A stretch of DNA of 45,957 bases from Legionella drancourtii LLAP12. GTDB lineage: Bacteria > Pseudomonadota > Gammaproteobacteria > Legionellales > Legionellaceae. The notes under the pieces were generated by a model. That model was not told the DNA's origin and ran no database searches. It worked only from the letters and a program-made list of their open reading frames with translations. How positions within the stretch are numbered: position 1 is the stretch's first letter; each line of letters begins with the position of its first letter. Where the stretch lies: contig NZ_JH413817.1 in the NCBI RefSeq assembly GCF_000162755.2, forward strand, positions 32,639 to 78,595, read 5' to 3'. Below are positions 26,641 through 35,803 of this stretch, one piece after another. Both the position numbers and the translations under genes were made by a program.

Positions 26641-27684
26641 TTAAATTGAGGCGATATCAATAACAAAACGATAACGAACATCGCTTTTTAAGACGCGCTC
26701 ATAAGCTTCATTAACGTTCTCCATGGCAATTAACTCAATATCCGAGACGATGTTGTGTTTGCCACAGAAATCGAGCATTTCCTGCGTTTCCTGGATGCCT
26801 CCAATCGCGGAGCCGGCTAGGCTGCGGCGACCACTGATTAGAGAAAAGGCATTCAGCGGAACTTCTTCTGCAGGAATACCAACCACGACCATTGCGCCAT
26901 CGCGTTTTAATAAGGTTAAATATTGATTCCAATTCAATTTTGCAGAAACGGTACAGATAATAAGATCGAAATAATTGCTTAGTTTATCAAAAGTTTTAAA
27001 ATCGGACGTTGCATAGAAATGATCCGCACCTAAACGTTTTCCATCGGCTTCTTTGTTCAGCGAATGGCTAAGTACCGTCACTTCAGCTCCTAAGGCATGA
27101 GCCAGTTTTACCCCCATATGGCCTAATCCGCCTAAGCCTAAAATGGCTACACGTTTGCCAGGCCCTGCATGCCAATGTTTGAGTGGTGAATATAAAGTAA
27201 TGCCTGCACAAAGCAGCGGTGCTGCTGCATCCATGGGTAAATTTTCCGGGACCCGCAATACATAATTTTCATTAACAACGATCTTGGTCGAATAGCCGCC
27301 TTGAGTCGCTTCTTGGCCGTCACGGGTGCGACCGTTATAAGTGGCTGTCATTCCGCGACTGCAATATTGCTCTAAATGTTCATGACAATTCTCACATTCA
27401 CGACAGGAATCCACAAAGCAACCAACGCCAACTCGATCGCCTGCTTTAAATCGCTTCACCTCGGAGCCAACTTCGCTGATTATGCCCACGATTTCATGAC
27501 CTGGTACCATTGGAAAGGCTGAACCACCCCACTCATCACGAACTTGGTGTATATCTGAATGGCAAATACCACAGTAGTGAATATCAATCAGGACATCATT
27601 CTTGCCTACATCACGGCGATTGAAGGCATAAGGTGTCAGTGGTGTCTTAGGATCTTGAGCTGCGTATCCTTTCACAGGTATCAT
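26641..27684 (-). CDS. zinc-dependent NAD(P) alcohol dehydrogenase (CAD/YahK-like)
   Basis: This 347-residue medium-chain dehydrogenase has catalytic zinc ligands in CGICHSDIH and PGHE, structural zinc ligands in [15 protein letters not shown], and the Rossmann motif [16 protein letters not shown]. The pattern [18 protein letters not shown] fits cinnamyl-alcohol-dehydrogenase/YahK-type aldehyde reductases that prefer NADPH. Length is normal. It stands alone downstream of rne on the same strand, separated by two strong hairpins. Confidence 0.92.
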   Translation of the reverse strand: MIPVKGYAAQDPKTPLTPYAFNRRDVGKNDVLIDIHYCGICHSDIHQVRDEWGGSAFPMVPGHEIVGIISEVGSEVKRFKAGDRVGVGCFVDSCRECENCHEHLEQYCSRGMTATYNGRTRDGQEATQGGYSTKIVVNENYVLRVPENLPMDAAAPLLCAGITLYSPLKHWHAGPGKRVAILGLGGLGHMGVKLAHALGAEVTVLSHSLNKEADGKRLGADHFYATSDFKTFDKLSNYFDLIICTVSAKLNWNQYLTLLKRDGAMVVVGIPAEEVPLNAFSLISGRRSLAGSAIGGIQETQEMLDFCGKHNIVSDIELIAMENVNEAYERVLKSDVRYRFVIDIASI

Positions 27685-27773
27685 GCTTGATTTCTCTCTT
27701 TTTATATAGGTAGCAATAAGATATGACGCTTCGACACAATCGTCAAGTTTAGAAAATTTTTTGCAAAGAAGGG

Positions 27774-27826
27774 AAGAGAGTAGTTTAAACTACTCTCTTT
27801 TAAGTGCTCTTCCATGATGGAAGAGC
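27774..27826. terminator. two adjacent perfect hairpins downstream of rne
   Basis: A 26-base perfect palindrome, AAGAGAGTAG TTTAAA CTACTCTCTT (27774-27799), is followed by a 9-bp stem, GCTCTTCCA TGA TGGAAGAGC (27806-27826), just after the rne stop on the minus strand. The clear T-runs lie on the plus-strand side, yet no plus-strand gene ends here, so it probably acts in the minus direction or both ways. Confidence 0.6.
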
Positions 27827-27836
27827 AAGTTTTTAA

Positions 27837-29870
27837 TTATTTTTCAACTTCTTTAGTTATAGGTGCTTCTCTTTTTTTATTACCTTCGCCACGTGCCGAG
27901 GCAGGGCGAGAACCACCTTGCTGTTGCTGATTGGGGTTAGAACGTCTACGGTGTTGTGGGTTAGGATTGGTATTAGCAGTAGTCGCTGCATTAGCGCTTG
28001 GATTATTAGCACGTTGCTGTTGATTGCCACTAGGACGACGTCTGCGGTTATTTTGTGATCTACGTTCATTGCTGCCAGTTCCTGTCCCCGTTCCTGTACC
28101 TGTACTTGTACCTGTACCTGTTCCACGGGAAGATTTCCCCTGATTTTGATTACGAGCTGGTGTTTTTTTGGTATGCTGCGGAGGTGATACCGCTTCTACA
28201 TCAGTATGCCCACCAAATAAACTTGACCACAAACGTTTAATGAAGCCAGTTTGTAGATTTTTTGCCGGTTGGTGGCCGGTGAATGGTTTTACTGCTGGTT
28301 CGTCACGTGATAATGCTTCTTGAGCATTTGCGGTGACCTGCAACTCAGGCTGTTGAATTAACGTGTAACTTGGTTTTTTCGTTTTGCCAACGTTATCTTC
28401 TTTTAAACGAGTGATGGTGTATTGTGGTGAATGCAAGTAAGGATTAGCAATAATCATCACAGAAACGCTATGTCTTTTCTCAATATCGCGAATGAAATTA
28501 CGTTTTTCATTCATGATAAAGGTAGCCATTTCAGGCGGAAGTTGCACTTGTATTTCAGCCGTTTTATCTTTTAATGCTTCTTCTTCAATAAGGCGCGTAA
28601 TCGATAAACCATGGGATTGAATGTTACGAACAGTACCACGACCTTCACATCGTGGGCAAACTTCCTGAGCCGTTTCACCTAGAGATAATCTCAGGCGTTG
28701 ACGTGACATTTCTAATAAGCCAAAACGTGAAATGCGACCAACTTGAATACGCGCTCTGTCCGCCTGTAAGGCTTCTTTTAAGCGATTTTCAACATCGCGT
28801 TGGTTCTTGCTCGAACCCATGTCGATAAAATCAATAACCACTAATCCGCCCAAATCACGTAGACGTAATTGACGTGCGATTTCGTCTGCTGCTTCAATGT
28901 TTGTGTTGAATGCTGTTGCTTCAATATCTGAGCCGCCAGTTGCTTTAGCTGAGTTTACATCTATTGAAACCAGAGCTTCAGTGCGGTCAATGACTAATGC
29001 ACCACCAGAAGGCAGCATCACTTGGCGCTGGTATGCTGTTTCGATTTGGCTTTCAATTCCGTAGAAATTAAATAATGGGACACTACTATTGTATAGCTTC
29101 AGATTAGGTAAAAATTCAGGTTTAACTCGCCCAACATATTTTCTGGCTTCAATATAGGAAATCTGATCGTCAATGATGATTTCACTGATGGATTTACGTA
29201 AATTATCGCGAATCGAACGAATAATAACATTGCCTTCTTGATGGATTAGGCAAGGAGCAAGCTCAGTATTATACGCTTGTTTGATTGATTGCCATTGATT
29301 ACATAGCATATTCAAGTCATCTTGCAGTTCTTCTTGGCTTTTACCCACACCTGCGGTACGGATAATTAAACCCATGTCTTCTGGTAAGGTAAGTGCGTTT
29401 AGTGTTTCACGTAATTCATCACGCTCATCCCCTTCAATTCGTCTGGATATACCGCCAGAACGAGGATTATTGGGCATTAAGACTAAATAACAACCGGCTA
29501 AAGTGATGAAGGTGGTTAGGGCTGCGCCTTTATTGCCACGCTCTTCTTTATCGACTTGAATCAGTAATTCTTGGCCTTCGCGAATTAAGGTTGTAATCGG
29601 TGGTTTTTCATCGCCGAAATCATCTGGGTTCCTGCTTAAATATTCAGGTGCGATTTCTTTTAGCGGTAAAAAACCTTGACGTTTCGAACCGTATTCAACA
29701 AAAACAGCATCCAGACTTGGCTCACGGCGAGTAACCGTTGCTTTGTAGATGTTGCCTTTCTTTTTTACTTCACCTGGACATTCAATGTCTAGGTCAAATA
29801 AGTGATTGTTTTTAATGAGTGCAACACGAACTTCTTCAGCCTGCATTGCATTTATTAACATTTTTTCCAT
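27837..29870 (-). CDS. rne: ribonuclease E
   Basis: I chose the ATG at 29870, which gives the family start MEKMLINAMQAEEVRVALI and 677 residues. The catalytic half has an S1 domain (KKGNIYKATVTRREPSLDAVFV), the DNase I-like core with metal ligands (SIDVNSAKATG, LVVIDFIDM) and the zinc-link VCPRCEGRGTV. It starts RNA decay and processes rRNA and tRNA on the inner membrane. The C-terminal scaffold is short compared with E. coli (1061 residues): a disordered Gly-Thr, Asn-Gln and Arg-rich tail with (GT)n repeats and RRRR clusters for RNA binding. The long upstream gap suggests a 5' leader. Confidence 0.95.
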   Translation of the reverse strand: MEKMLINAMQAEEVRVALIKNNHLFDLDIECPGEVKKKGNIYKATVTRREPSLDAVFVEYGSKRQGFLPLKEIAPEYLSRNPDDFGDEKPPITTLIREGQELLIQVDKEERGNKGAALTTFITLAGCYLVLMPNNPRSGGISRRIEGDERDELRETLNALTLPEDMGLIIRTAGVGKSQEELQDDLNMLCNQWQSIKQAYNTELAPCLIHQEGNVIIRSIRDNLRKSISEIIIDDQISYIEARKYVGRVKPEFLPNLKLYNSSVPLFNFYGIESQIETAYQRQVMLPSGGALVIDRTEALVSIDVNSAKATGGSDIEATAFNTNIEAADEIARQLRLRDLGGLVVIDFIDMGSSKNQRDVENRLKEALQADRARIQVGRISRFGLLEMSRQRLRLSLGETAQEVCPRCEGRGTVRNIQSHGLSITRLIEEEALKDKTAEIQVQLPPEMATFIMNEKRNFIRDIEKRHSVSVMIIANPYLHSPQYTITRLKEDNVGKTKKPSYTLIQQPELQVTANAQEALSRDEPAVKPFTGHQPAKNLQTGFIKRLWSSLFGGHTDVEAVSPPQHTKKTPARNQNQGKSSRGTGTGTSTGTGTGTGTGSNERRSQNNRRRRPSGNQQQRANNPSANAATTANTNPNPQHRRRSNPNQQQQGGSRPASARGEGNKKREAPITKEVEK
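28078..28127 (-). repeat. 6-bp tandem repeats in the rne tail
   Basis: Degenerate repeats of CCTGTA (plus strand) encode alternating Gly-Thr in the disordered tail of RNase E. Changes in copy number would keep the frame, since the unit is six bases. Confidence 0.75.
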
Positions 29871-30406
29871 CTGTAACCCCATGTTTAGGGCGCTGTCATT
29901 TAAGTTGCGATAGTGTAAGGCTCAAAATATCTTAGAGGTTCATTTTTTGAACAGTAAGAGAGATGATCTTTAAGCGAATCCTTAGCCTTGTGGACAGACT
30001 TTACGCATGTTCCCTGTACAATAAGAGGTGCACACTGTGAACTACACCGGGTACGAATTAAGTGGGTTAAAATGAGGCGTGCGAAAGCCTTAAAGTAATT
30101 CGTAGCTGGTATAAAGCATGTCTGGCATGCGTAGGTTTCTGTCAAATAAGTGATCAATTTGTCTCTGGCATTGGTTCGCTTCCTTATATCTGTAAACTTA
30201 ACTGAAAGCGCTATTTTTTTGTAACTAGTTACCTTATAGCCTATTATCGTCGTGCCGCACTGTGTTTGCTGACTCCAAAGAGGCAGGGCGGTAAATAGTT
30301 ACGCTTTTTTTACATTTATGCGTTATAATTCGGTCGCATGGAATTATTCCTATGCTACAGGCGATCATATCAAAAAAATCACGCCCAGAAAACAGGTTTA
30401 TTGACA
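29871..30406. other. divergent rne/rluC intergenic region, probable rne 5' leader
   Basis: No convincing gene is present in these 536 bases. An 85-codon minus-strand frame (29900-30157) has an unusual cysteine-rich composition and no ribosome binding site. On the plus strand a TATAAT at 30324-30329 could be the -10 of rluC. On the minus strand, rne genes usually have long structured leaders used for autoregulation, and the spacing would fit, but I cannot define the promoter. Confidence 0.3.
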
Positions 30407-31364
30407 ATGAGTGAAGTAAGTTATAGAGAGATAAGTAATGAAGAGGAAGGACAGCGTCTGGACAATTACTTAATCCGTATTTTAAAGGGTGTGCCCAAAA
30501 GCCATATTTATAGAATTATACGTGGTGGCGAAGTTCGTGTGAACAAAAAAAAGAGCTCAGGTGAGTTCAAGATTGCATGCGGGGGATGTTATTCGCATTC
30601 CCCCAATTCGCACTTCAGAGGCTAAAGAGGTTTTTGTTGGCGATGCTTTGGCAAAACGACTGAAGGATTGTATTATTTTTGAAGATGCATGCTTTCTGGT
30701 GATTAATAAGCCCTCAGGTATCGCCGTTCATGGCGGCAGTGGTTTAAGCCTTGGTGTAATTGAGGCCTTGAGAAAAACCAGGCAGGATTTGGCTTATTTA
30801 GAATTGATCCATCGTTTGGATAAAGAAACTTCAGGTTGCCTCTTATTGGCTAAAAAAAGAAGCACACTAAGAGCCATGCATGCGCTGTTGGAAGCACGCG
30901 AGGTACAAAAAACGTATTGGGCTTTGTTAACGCATCGCTGGGAAGGAAAAAAACAGGTGACGGTTCACGCCGCTCTTGAAAAAAATATTTTAAAATCAGG
31001 CGAGCGAGTTGTTTCAGTAAATGACGAAGGAAAAGCTTCGGAAACAACCTTTAAATTACTTGAGAATTATCAACAGGCGTGCTGGGTTGAAGCCAGCCCC
31101 AAAACAGGGCGAACACATCAAATTCGGGTTCATAGTGCCCATTTAGGACATGTTATTGTTGGCGATGAAAAGTATGGAGCTCTTGCCGGCGAAGTAGAAG
31201 GCATAGATAATCGTCATCGTCGCCTTTATTTGCATGCACGTTCCATCCAGTTTGAATTAAATGGAACGAAGCATTGTTTTCAAGCTAATGCAGATGACAT
31301 ATTTTCTAACACACTAAAACAATTGCGTGCGAGGAGTGTAGAGAGCAATGAGCAGTCCATATGA
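30407..31364 (+). pseudogene. rluC: 23S rRNA pseudouridine synthase RluC, frameshifted at an A8 run
   Basis: From the ATG at 30407 the S4 domain reads normally (EGQRLDNYLIRILKGVPKSH, IYRIIRGGEVRVNKK). An A8 run at 30545-30552 then shifts the frame. The other frame continues RAQVSSRLHAGDVIRIPP, the catalytic LIHRLDKETSGCLL with its Asp, and KTGRTHQIRVH. With A7 the gene would encode 318 residues, very close to the E. coli length of 319. RluC makes pseudouridines at 955, 2504 and 2580 of 23S rRNA. As given, the first frame stops at 30625. Slippage at A8 could restore the protein; a real null mutation or a sequencing error are alternatives. The end overlaps the HAD gene by 17 bases. Confidence 0.85.
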
Positions 31365-31998
31365 TTTAGTAGTCTTTGATTGGGAAGGTACTATTGCAGA
31401 CACCTTAGGTGCAGTATTTCACTCTGTAGCTGTAGAAGCGGACTTGTTGGGTTTTGGTGCGTTTGATCACAATGAAGCAAAAAAATATGTGGATTTGGGG
31501 TTAGCGAAAGCGTTGAAGAAAGCATATCCTAATTTGTCTGATAAACGACATGAGCAACTATTGCATGCAGTGCAACAGGCGATGCATACTCGTTCAGTGG
31601 AGGTGTGTCTGATCCCTGGTGTACGCGAGTTTATCAGGCAATTGCACGATGCAAAAATCAACATGGCTATTGCAACGAATAAAGGGCAGCAGTCATTAGC
31701 TCGTGCATTGCAAGCAACAGGCCTTGATAACCTAATTAAAGTAACGCGGTCTGCAGGACAAGTACCTGCAAAACCTTGTCCACAAATGCTGGATGAAATT
31801 ATTGATGAGTTTGCCGGTAATCGTGCTACAACACTCATGATTGGTGATTCAACTACAGATATGGAAATGGCTAAAAATATCCAGGTAACGGCCATTGGCG
31901 TGGATTTTTATCACCAACATGGAACAGCACTTAAAGCGGCAGGTGCTTTAGCTGTATTTGATGATTATAAGGTGCTGGCAGATTATTTGAATTTGTAA
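31348..31998 (+). CDS. HAD-superfamily phosphatase (Gph-like)
   Basis: This 216-residue HAD hydrolase of subfamily IA has motif I DWEGTIADT, motif II ATNKG, a Lys in PAKPCPQM and motif IV MIGDSTTDMEMA. Motif I reads Asp-X-Glu instead of the usual Asp-X-Asp, so the general acid/base residue is Glu, an uncommon change that may lower activity. Members near rluC are often annotated as phosphoglycolate-phosphatase-like. It overlaps the 3' end of rluC, so the two genes are probably coupled. Confidence 0.85.
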   Translation: MSSPYDLVVFDWEGTIADTLGAVFHSVAVEADLLGFGAFDHNEAKKYVDLGLAKALKKAYPNLSDKRHEQLLHAVQQAMHTRSVEVCLIPGVREFIRQLHDAKINMAIATNKGQQSLARALQATGLDNLIKVTRSAGQVPAKPCPQMLDEIIDEFAGNRATTLMIGDSTTDMEMAKNIQVTAIGVDFYHQHGTALKAAGALAVFDDYKVLADYLNL

Positions 31999-32011
31999 AA
32001 AGCAGGGGAGC

Positions 32012-32078
32012 TCAGATTTTAGGCGTAGCTGTAATCCGGCCATGCTATGCTCACCGGGTATGGCGACGTTAAATCTGG
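32012..32078. repeat. REP-like imperfect palindrome
   Basis: CAGATTTTAGGCGTAGC at the left end pairs with GGCGACGTTAAATCTG at the right end, with an inner CCGG/CCGG pair. It lies between the HAD gene and the larger palindromic repeat. Confidence 0.5.
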
Positions 32079-32109
32079 GCTATAGGCCTATTTAATTTAA
32101 CAACCCCAG

Positions 32110-32251
32110 GGGGCTGTTGCCATTTCTACTATCTTGGCCCAAATGAGTCGATTTTCTGTGCTCCGATGCGCACCTACTTGATGTATGCTTTGCTTCGGTA
32201 CTCAAAAATCAACCCATTAGGGCTTAATCTAGCGAAATGGTAACTGTCCCT
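32110..32251. repeat. MITE-like palindromic repeat, copy 2
   Basis: This element of about 142 bp has terminal inverted segments GTTGCCATTTC and GAAATGGTAAC. The match between left half and reverse-complemented right half continues inward through CGATTTT and CTCCGATGC. It shares internal blocks with 8044-8178. It has no coding capacity and resembles a miniature inverted-repeat element; it sits in the pgsA upstream region. Confidence 0.6.
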
Positions 32252-32310
32252 AGAGTAAATCTTTTTTTTTAAGTTAAAGTTATCAAGTCTGCAAAAGGGA
32301 GTATGAAGCA

Positions 32311-32874
32311 TTGAATACATTAACCAGTTTACCAAATTTATTAACTTTGCTGCGTATCTTATTGATCCCAGTTCTTATCATTATCTTTTACTTACCATTC
32401 AAATGGGTGAATGCTGTGTCAGCAGGTATTTTCGCTGCAGCCAGTTTTACTGATTGGCTGGATGGTTACTTGGCGCGTAAATTGAAAATGATGTCGCCAT
32501 TCGGTGCTTTTCTCGATCCAGTTGCTGATAAGTTACTTGTTTCCACAAGTTTACTGCTTTTAGTCGGCGCTAAGGATATTCAGTACATTACTATTCCTGC
32601 CATTGTCATTGTGGGGCGAGAAATTGTAATTTCCGCATTACGTGAATGGATGGCTGAAATTGGAAAACGAGCAAGTGTTGCCGTCGGTTATATCGGTAAA
32701 GTAAAAACTTTTTTACAAATGGCCGCTTTATTTTTATTGTTAGCCTTTAATCCAATCAATTCTTGGTGGGGCGCACTTGGCTTTGTGTTGCTATATGTGT
32801 CTGCAATTTTAACGATTTGGTCCATGGTTGCTTACTTAGCGATCGCTTGGCCAGAATTAACAAAAAAAAGTTAA
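32311..32874 (+). CDS. pgsA: CDP-diacylglycerol-glycerol-3-phosphate 3-phosphatidyltransferase
   Basis: This 187-residue membrane enzyme makes phosphatidylglycerol phosphate, the committed step to phosphatidylglycerol and cardiolipin. The CDP-alcohol phosphotransferase motif is complete: DWLDGYLARKL, then GAFLDPVADK. About four to five membrane helices are present. The start is TTG after GGGAG; the nearby ATG is out of frame. It precedes the glyW-cysT-leuZ tRNA cluster, exactly as in E. coli. Confidence 0.95.
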   Translation: MNTLTSLPNLLTLLRILLIPVLIIIFYLPFKWVNAVSAGIFAAASFTDWLDGYLARKLKMMSPFGAFLDPVADKLLVSTSLLLLVGAKDIQYITIPAIVIVGREIVISALREWMAEIGKRASVAVGYIGKVKTFLQMAALFLLLAFNPINSWWGALGFVLLYVSAILTIWSMVAYLAIAWPELTKKS

Positions 32875-32882
32875 ATTTATTG

Positions 32883-32910
32883 TTGACATAGTTTTAAATT
32901 TCCGTAGAAT
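32883..32910 (+). promoter_or_regulatory. sigma-70 promoter of the tRNA cluster
   Basis: TTGACA at 32883-32888 and TAGAAT at 32905-32910 are separated by 16 bases, a near-consensus promoter. Transcription should start near 32917, ten bases before tRNA-Gly. Confidence 0.75.
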
Positions 32911-32926
32911 GACACCCCGTAGAGAC

Positions 32927-33002
<76 letters not shown>

Positions 33003-33006
33003 AATT

Positions 33007-33034
33007 AAAGCGACGACAAAGTCGCTTTTTTTTT
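33007..33034 (+). terminator. Rho-independent terminator after tRNA-Gly
   Basis: AAAGCGAC (33007-33014) pairs with GTCGCTTT (33021-33028), and a run of nine T residues follows. This is a strong intrinsic terminator between tRNA-Gly and tRNA-Cys, so the two downstream tRNAs depend on readthrough or their own promoter. Confidence 0.85.
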
Positions 33035-33055
33035 AGAGCAACAAGATATAAAAAA

Positions 33056-33076
33056 GATACTTGCGAGGCAAGTATC
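33056..33076 (+). repeat. 9-bp perfect hairpin just before tRNA-Cys
   Basis: GATACTTGC and GCAAGTATC flank a GAG loop, ending six bases before the tRNA-Cys 5' end. It may guide pre-tRNA processing or be a remnant terminator. Confidence 0.5.
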
Positions 33077-33082
33077 AAATGA

Positions 33083-33156
33083 GGCTGTGTGGCAGAGTGG
33101 TCATGCAGCGGCCTGCAAAGCCGTGTACGCCGGTTCGATTCCGGCCTCAGCCTCCA
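33083..33156 (+). tRNA. tRNA-Cys (GCA)
   Basis: A 74-base cloverleaf with anticodon GCA in CTGCAAAG, T-arm GCCGG TTCGATT CCGGC and encoded CCA. The acceptor stem GGCTGTG/CTCAGCC has a T-T mismatch at its sixth pair. It is the cysT equivalent. Confidence 0.95.
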
Positions 33157-33166
33157 CATACAAAAT

Positions 33167-33253
33167 GCCCAGGTGGCGAAACAGGTAGACGCAAGGGACT
33201 TAAAATCCCTCGGTGGTAACACCATGCCGGTTCGATTCCGGCCCTGGGCACCA
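33167..33253 (+). tRNA. tRNA-Leu (TAA)
   Basis: An 87-base class II tRNA with a long variable arm (CGGTGGTAACACCA), anticodon TAA in CTTAAAATC, acceptor GCCCAGG/CCTGGGC and encoded CCA. It is the leuZ equivalent. Its 3' end from 33224 onward is duplicated at 43159, which marks it as the insertion site of the integrative element. Confidence 0.96.
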
Positions 33254-33396
33254 ATTACACATTTTGTAATGGTTCGCAAGAGTTCAAATTAGTACGTAAC
33301 TGATTGATAAATAATAAAATAACATCGACTTCTTCTTCTCAAATCGTTCTCAACTATTCGTAATTTTTCGCATATAACCGCGAGAACTTTGGGTAA
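33224..33396 (+). repeat. left attachment repeat (attL), 173 bp
   Basis: It begins inside tRNA-Leu (ATGCCGGTTCGATTCC) and runs to GGGTAA upstream of the integrase. It matches 43159-43227 with one mismatch and then 44988-45091 with roughly ten differences. The recombination core is most likely the tRNA 3' part. A hairpin ATTACA/TGTAAT follows the tRNA. Confidence 0.85.
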
Positions 33397-33462
33397 GATT
33401 TTGGGTAAAGTTTTTTCTTCTTCCAGTTCTTCCAAAGTTACCGCTTAGTTGAGGTAATTGCC

Positions 33463-34656
33463 ATGTTATCAGATTCACTAATCAGATCTTTAAAGCTAGG
33501 TGATAAAAAACGCCACACTGACCGTGATGGTTTAGTATTAGAACTTAGGCCAAGCAAGAAGCAACTTAAAAAAATATTTATTTTTCGTTTTCAGTGGGAT
33601 AAAAAACCGCAAACAATTACTATTGGTGATTATCGCAGTGTTGGTTTAGGAGCAGCTAGGGACATCGCTTTAGCTTATCGAAACATGGTTAACAGTGGGA
33701 TTGATCCTAGATCGAAAAATGTTGAAGCTGATCAAGAAAAAATAACCTTTGAAGTTGTTGCTGACCAATGGTTTCAAAAATACAAAGGTACGTGGAAAGA
33801 CTTTGCTCGTAATCGTCATTCCAAAAGCCTTTCACGAGATATCATTCCTTTAATTGGCGATAAACCCATTGACGATATAACAAAAGCTGATCTGTTATTT
33901 ATTATTAAACCGCATGAGGATTTAGGGCATCATGATGTGGCTCACCGACTTTATGCAAGACTCCAAAGTATATTTGAATTTGCAGTAGGTTCATCTCTTA
34001 CTGAAAACTTTCCATTCATCGGCTTGAAAAAAGCTTTAATACCTAAACCTAGGGTTATAAACCAGCCAGCTATTAGCTCAAATAATGCTCATGAGATGAT
34101 GAGGGTCATCAAACAAACTAATTCTACAAAAATTGTTAAGGTGTATATGGAATTGTTGGCACACCTATTCACACGACCCACAGAACTAAGAGAAGCAAAG
34201 TGGAGTGAGTTTGATTTGCAAAAATCTGAATGGAATATACCAGCGGAGCGAATGAAAATGGGGATACCTCACTGGGTTCCTTTAACTCCTCATGTTTTGA
34301 ACTTACTGAAAGAACTAAGACTGATAACTGGATTTACACCATATTTGTTTAGTTCACCTGCATTGAAAAAAGCTAAACCCATTAGTGAAGCAAGTGTACG
34401 TAAGCTCTTACATAATGCTGGTTTTAAAAATCGGCATACAGCCCATGGTTTTCGGTCGTTGGCTTCAAGTGTATTGCATGAGCAAGGGAATTTTAGAAGT
34501 GATGCTATAGAAGCTCAACTTGCACATAAGGTACAGGGAGTAAGAGGTGTATATTTACGTGCTGATTTTAAAGCTGAGCGGAGAGAACTAATGCATTGGT
34601 ACAGTAGTTGGTTATTGGATGAGCATATAACTTTATTAAATCAGGAGGTTATCTAA
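33463..34656 (+). CDS. tyrosine-type integrase
   Basis: This 397-residue P4-type integrase has an N-terminal DUF4102-like arm-binding domain (DSLIRSLKLGDKKRHTDRDG, ITIGDYRSVGLGAARDIAL), a core-binding SAM-like domain and a catalytic domain with Arg in FTRPTELREAKWSEFD, His-x-x-Arg in TAHGFRSLASSVLHE, a later His in QLAHK and the nucleophile Tyr in VRGVYLRA. It recombines the tRNA-Leu attachment site. A GGAGG near its 3' end serves the next gene. Confidence 0.95.
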   Translation: MLSDSLIRSLKLGDKKRHTDRDGLVLELRPSKKQLKKIFIFRFQWDKKPQTITIGDYRSVGLGAARDIALAYRNMVNSGIDPRSKNVEADQEKITFEVVADQWFQKYKGTWKDFARNRHSKSLSRDIIPLIGDKPIDDITKADLLFIIKPHEDLGHHDVAHRLYARLQSIFEFAVGSSLTENFPFIGLKKALIPKPRVINQPAISSNNAHEMMRVIKQTNSTKIVKVYMELLAHLFTRPTELREAKWSEFDLQKSEWNIPAERMKMGIPHWVPLTPHVLNLLKELRLITGFTPYLFSSPALKKAKPISEASVRKLLHNAGFKNRHTAHGFRSLASSVLHEQGNFRSDAIEAQLAHKVQGVRGVYLRADFKAERRELMHWYSSWLLDEHITLLNQEVI

Positions 34657-34657
34657 T

Positions 34658-35803
34658 ATGGATTCTAAAATTGATTCTCTTGCGCTTGCTTTAAAGCAAT
34701 CTTTTCTTGGCATATTCCCAAGAAGAACTCATATAGACGATTATGAAGAAGTGAAAGCAAGGATAAAAAAAGAATTGAAGATTGAATTAACTGTAAAAGA
34801 AATAAATCAAATCAGTTTTTTCGTCATCAGAAGTATTTTGGATGCTCAAAACCAAGACTCTTCACTTCAATGCGTTAATTCAGCTCAGGCAAAAACTATA
34901 GCGAGTAGTCACACGGCGCTACTAGAGGATCTTCAGTATGAAATTAGTCAAAAAATGGATAAAAATAGCGCTAATCAAGCAATAGGAATTGTTATTGAGG
35001 AAATGACTCAGTTTAAAAATCCAACAATATTTGTAAAAAATACCATCTCTTGGCGTTCTAAAATGGTTTGGGACGATAAAACATATGAATCTAAAAAATC
35101 ACAATTAGAATCCTTACTTAAAAGAGATCTATTAAAAGAAGAATTTTATTTGATTGCAGAAGCATGGTTTCACTATATGGTATTTGTCGAAGATCTACGC
35201 AGTCCTGATAATTATACTAAAGAAAAAATAAAAGAGTTAAGAACAACACTAATTGTCCGCATTGCTCATCTTGAAGGAGTAGTTAACTCAAGCAAGGAGA
35301 TTATTGATCAAGTCCGTGATATTGATCGTTTTCCTGAGATTGATATTGAGGCAGAAGAAAGAGGCCTATTAGATGCTCAAAGTAAATTAAATGAATCCAA
35401 GGCTCTTGCAGAACGTCTAAGACAAGATAACGGTTATGAATTAAGTATCAACCATATTCAAGAGAAGGCTTATTTTTCAGCGTTCTTTTTAGGGGAGCTA
35501 CTGGGTTTATTTGAGCCTGAATACAATAAAGATGGGAATCCTCTTCTAACATTTTTAGATATTTTAACAGGTTGGACTGATTCTCAAATGGATAAAGAGG
35601 GGACACGGAAACGGATTAGTAAAAATTACAGCAAATATAAGCAATTTAAATTAAATCCAAACACTAAACCCTTAATTGATGGTTTGTTAAGATGTCATCA
35701 AGAAGAAGGAGTCAGCTTAAATATTATTTTAAAAGAATTTCAGTCTCATTTGCTAAAATTATCTATTAAACCTCAGGCTCTGTCTATCGCTCCTGACGCT
35801 TAG
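34658..35803 (+). CDS. coiled-coil protein of the integrative element, unknown
   Basis: This 381-residue, mostly helical, Lys- and Glu-rich protein has no recognised domain. The region around residues 225-262 (IDIEAEERGLLDAQSKLNES) is a likely coiled coil, and a more globular part follows (AYFSAFFLGELLGLFEPEYN). The ATG is two bases after the integrase stop, with GGAGG inside the integrase gene, so it is cotranslated with int. Its position suggests a role in integration, excision or replication of the element. Confidence 0.7.
   Translation: MDSKIDSLALALKQSFLGIFPRRTHIDDYEEVKARIKKELKIELTVKEINQISFFVIRSILDAQNQDSSLQCVNSAQAKTIASSHTALLEDLQYEISQKMDKNSANQAIGIVIEEMTQFKNPTIFVKNTISWRSKMVWDDKTYESKKSQLESLLKRDLLKEEFYLIAEAWFHYMVFVEDLRSPDNYTKEKIKELRTTLIVRIAHLEGVVNSSKEIIDQVRDIDRFPEIDIEAEERGLLDAQSKLNESKALAERLRQDNGYELSINHIQEKAYFSAFFLGELLGLFEPEYNKDGNPLLTFLDILTGWTDSQMDKEGTRKRISKNYSKYKQFKLNPNTKPLIDGLLRCHQEEGVSLNIILKEFQSHLLKLSIKPQALSIAPDA

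Noticed and set aside
27857-28126. Val-Gln repeat ORF inside rne
   Set aside because: It is a shifted-frame reading of the Gly-Thr repeats in the RNase E tail.
29900-30157. 85-codon minus-strand ORF upstream of rne
   Set aside because: No ribosome binding site, odd composition and no recognisable family; it lies in the probable rne leader.
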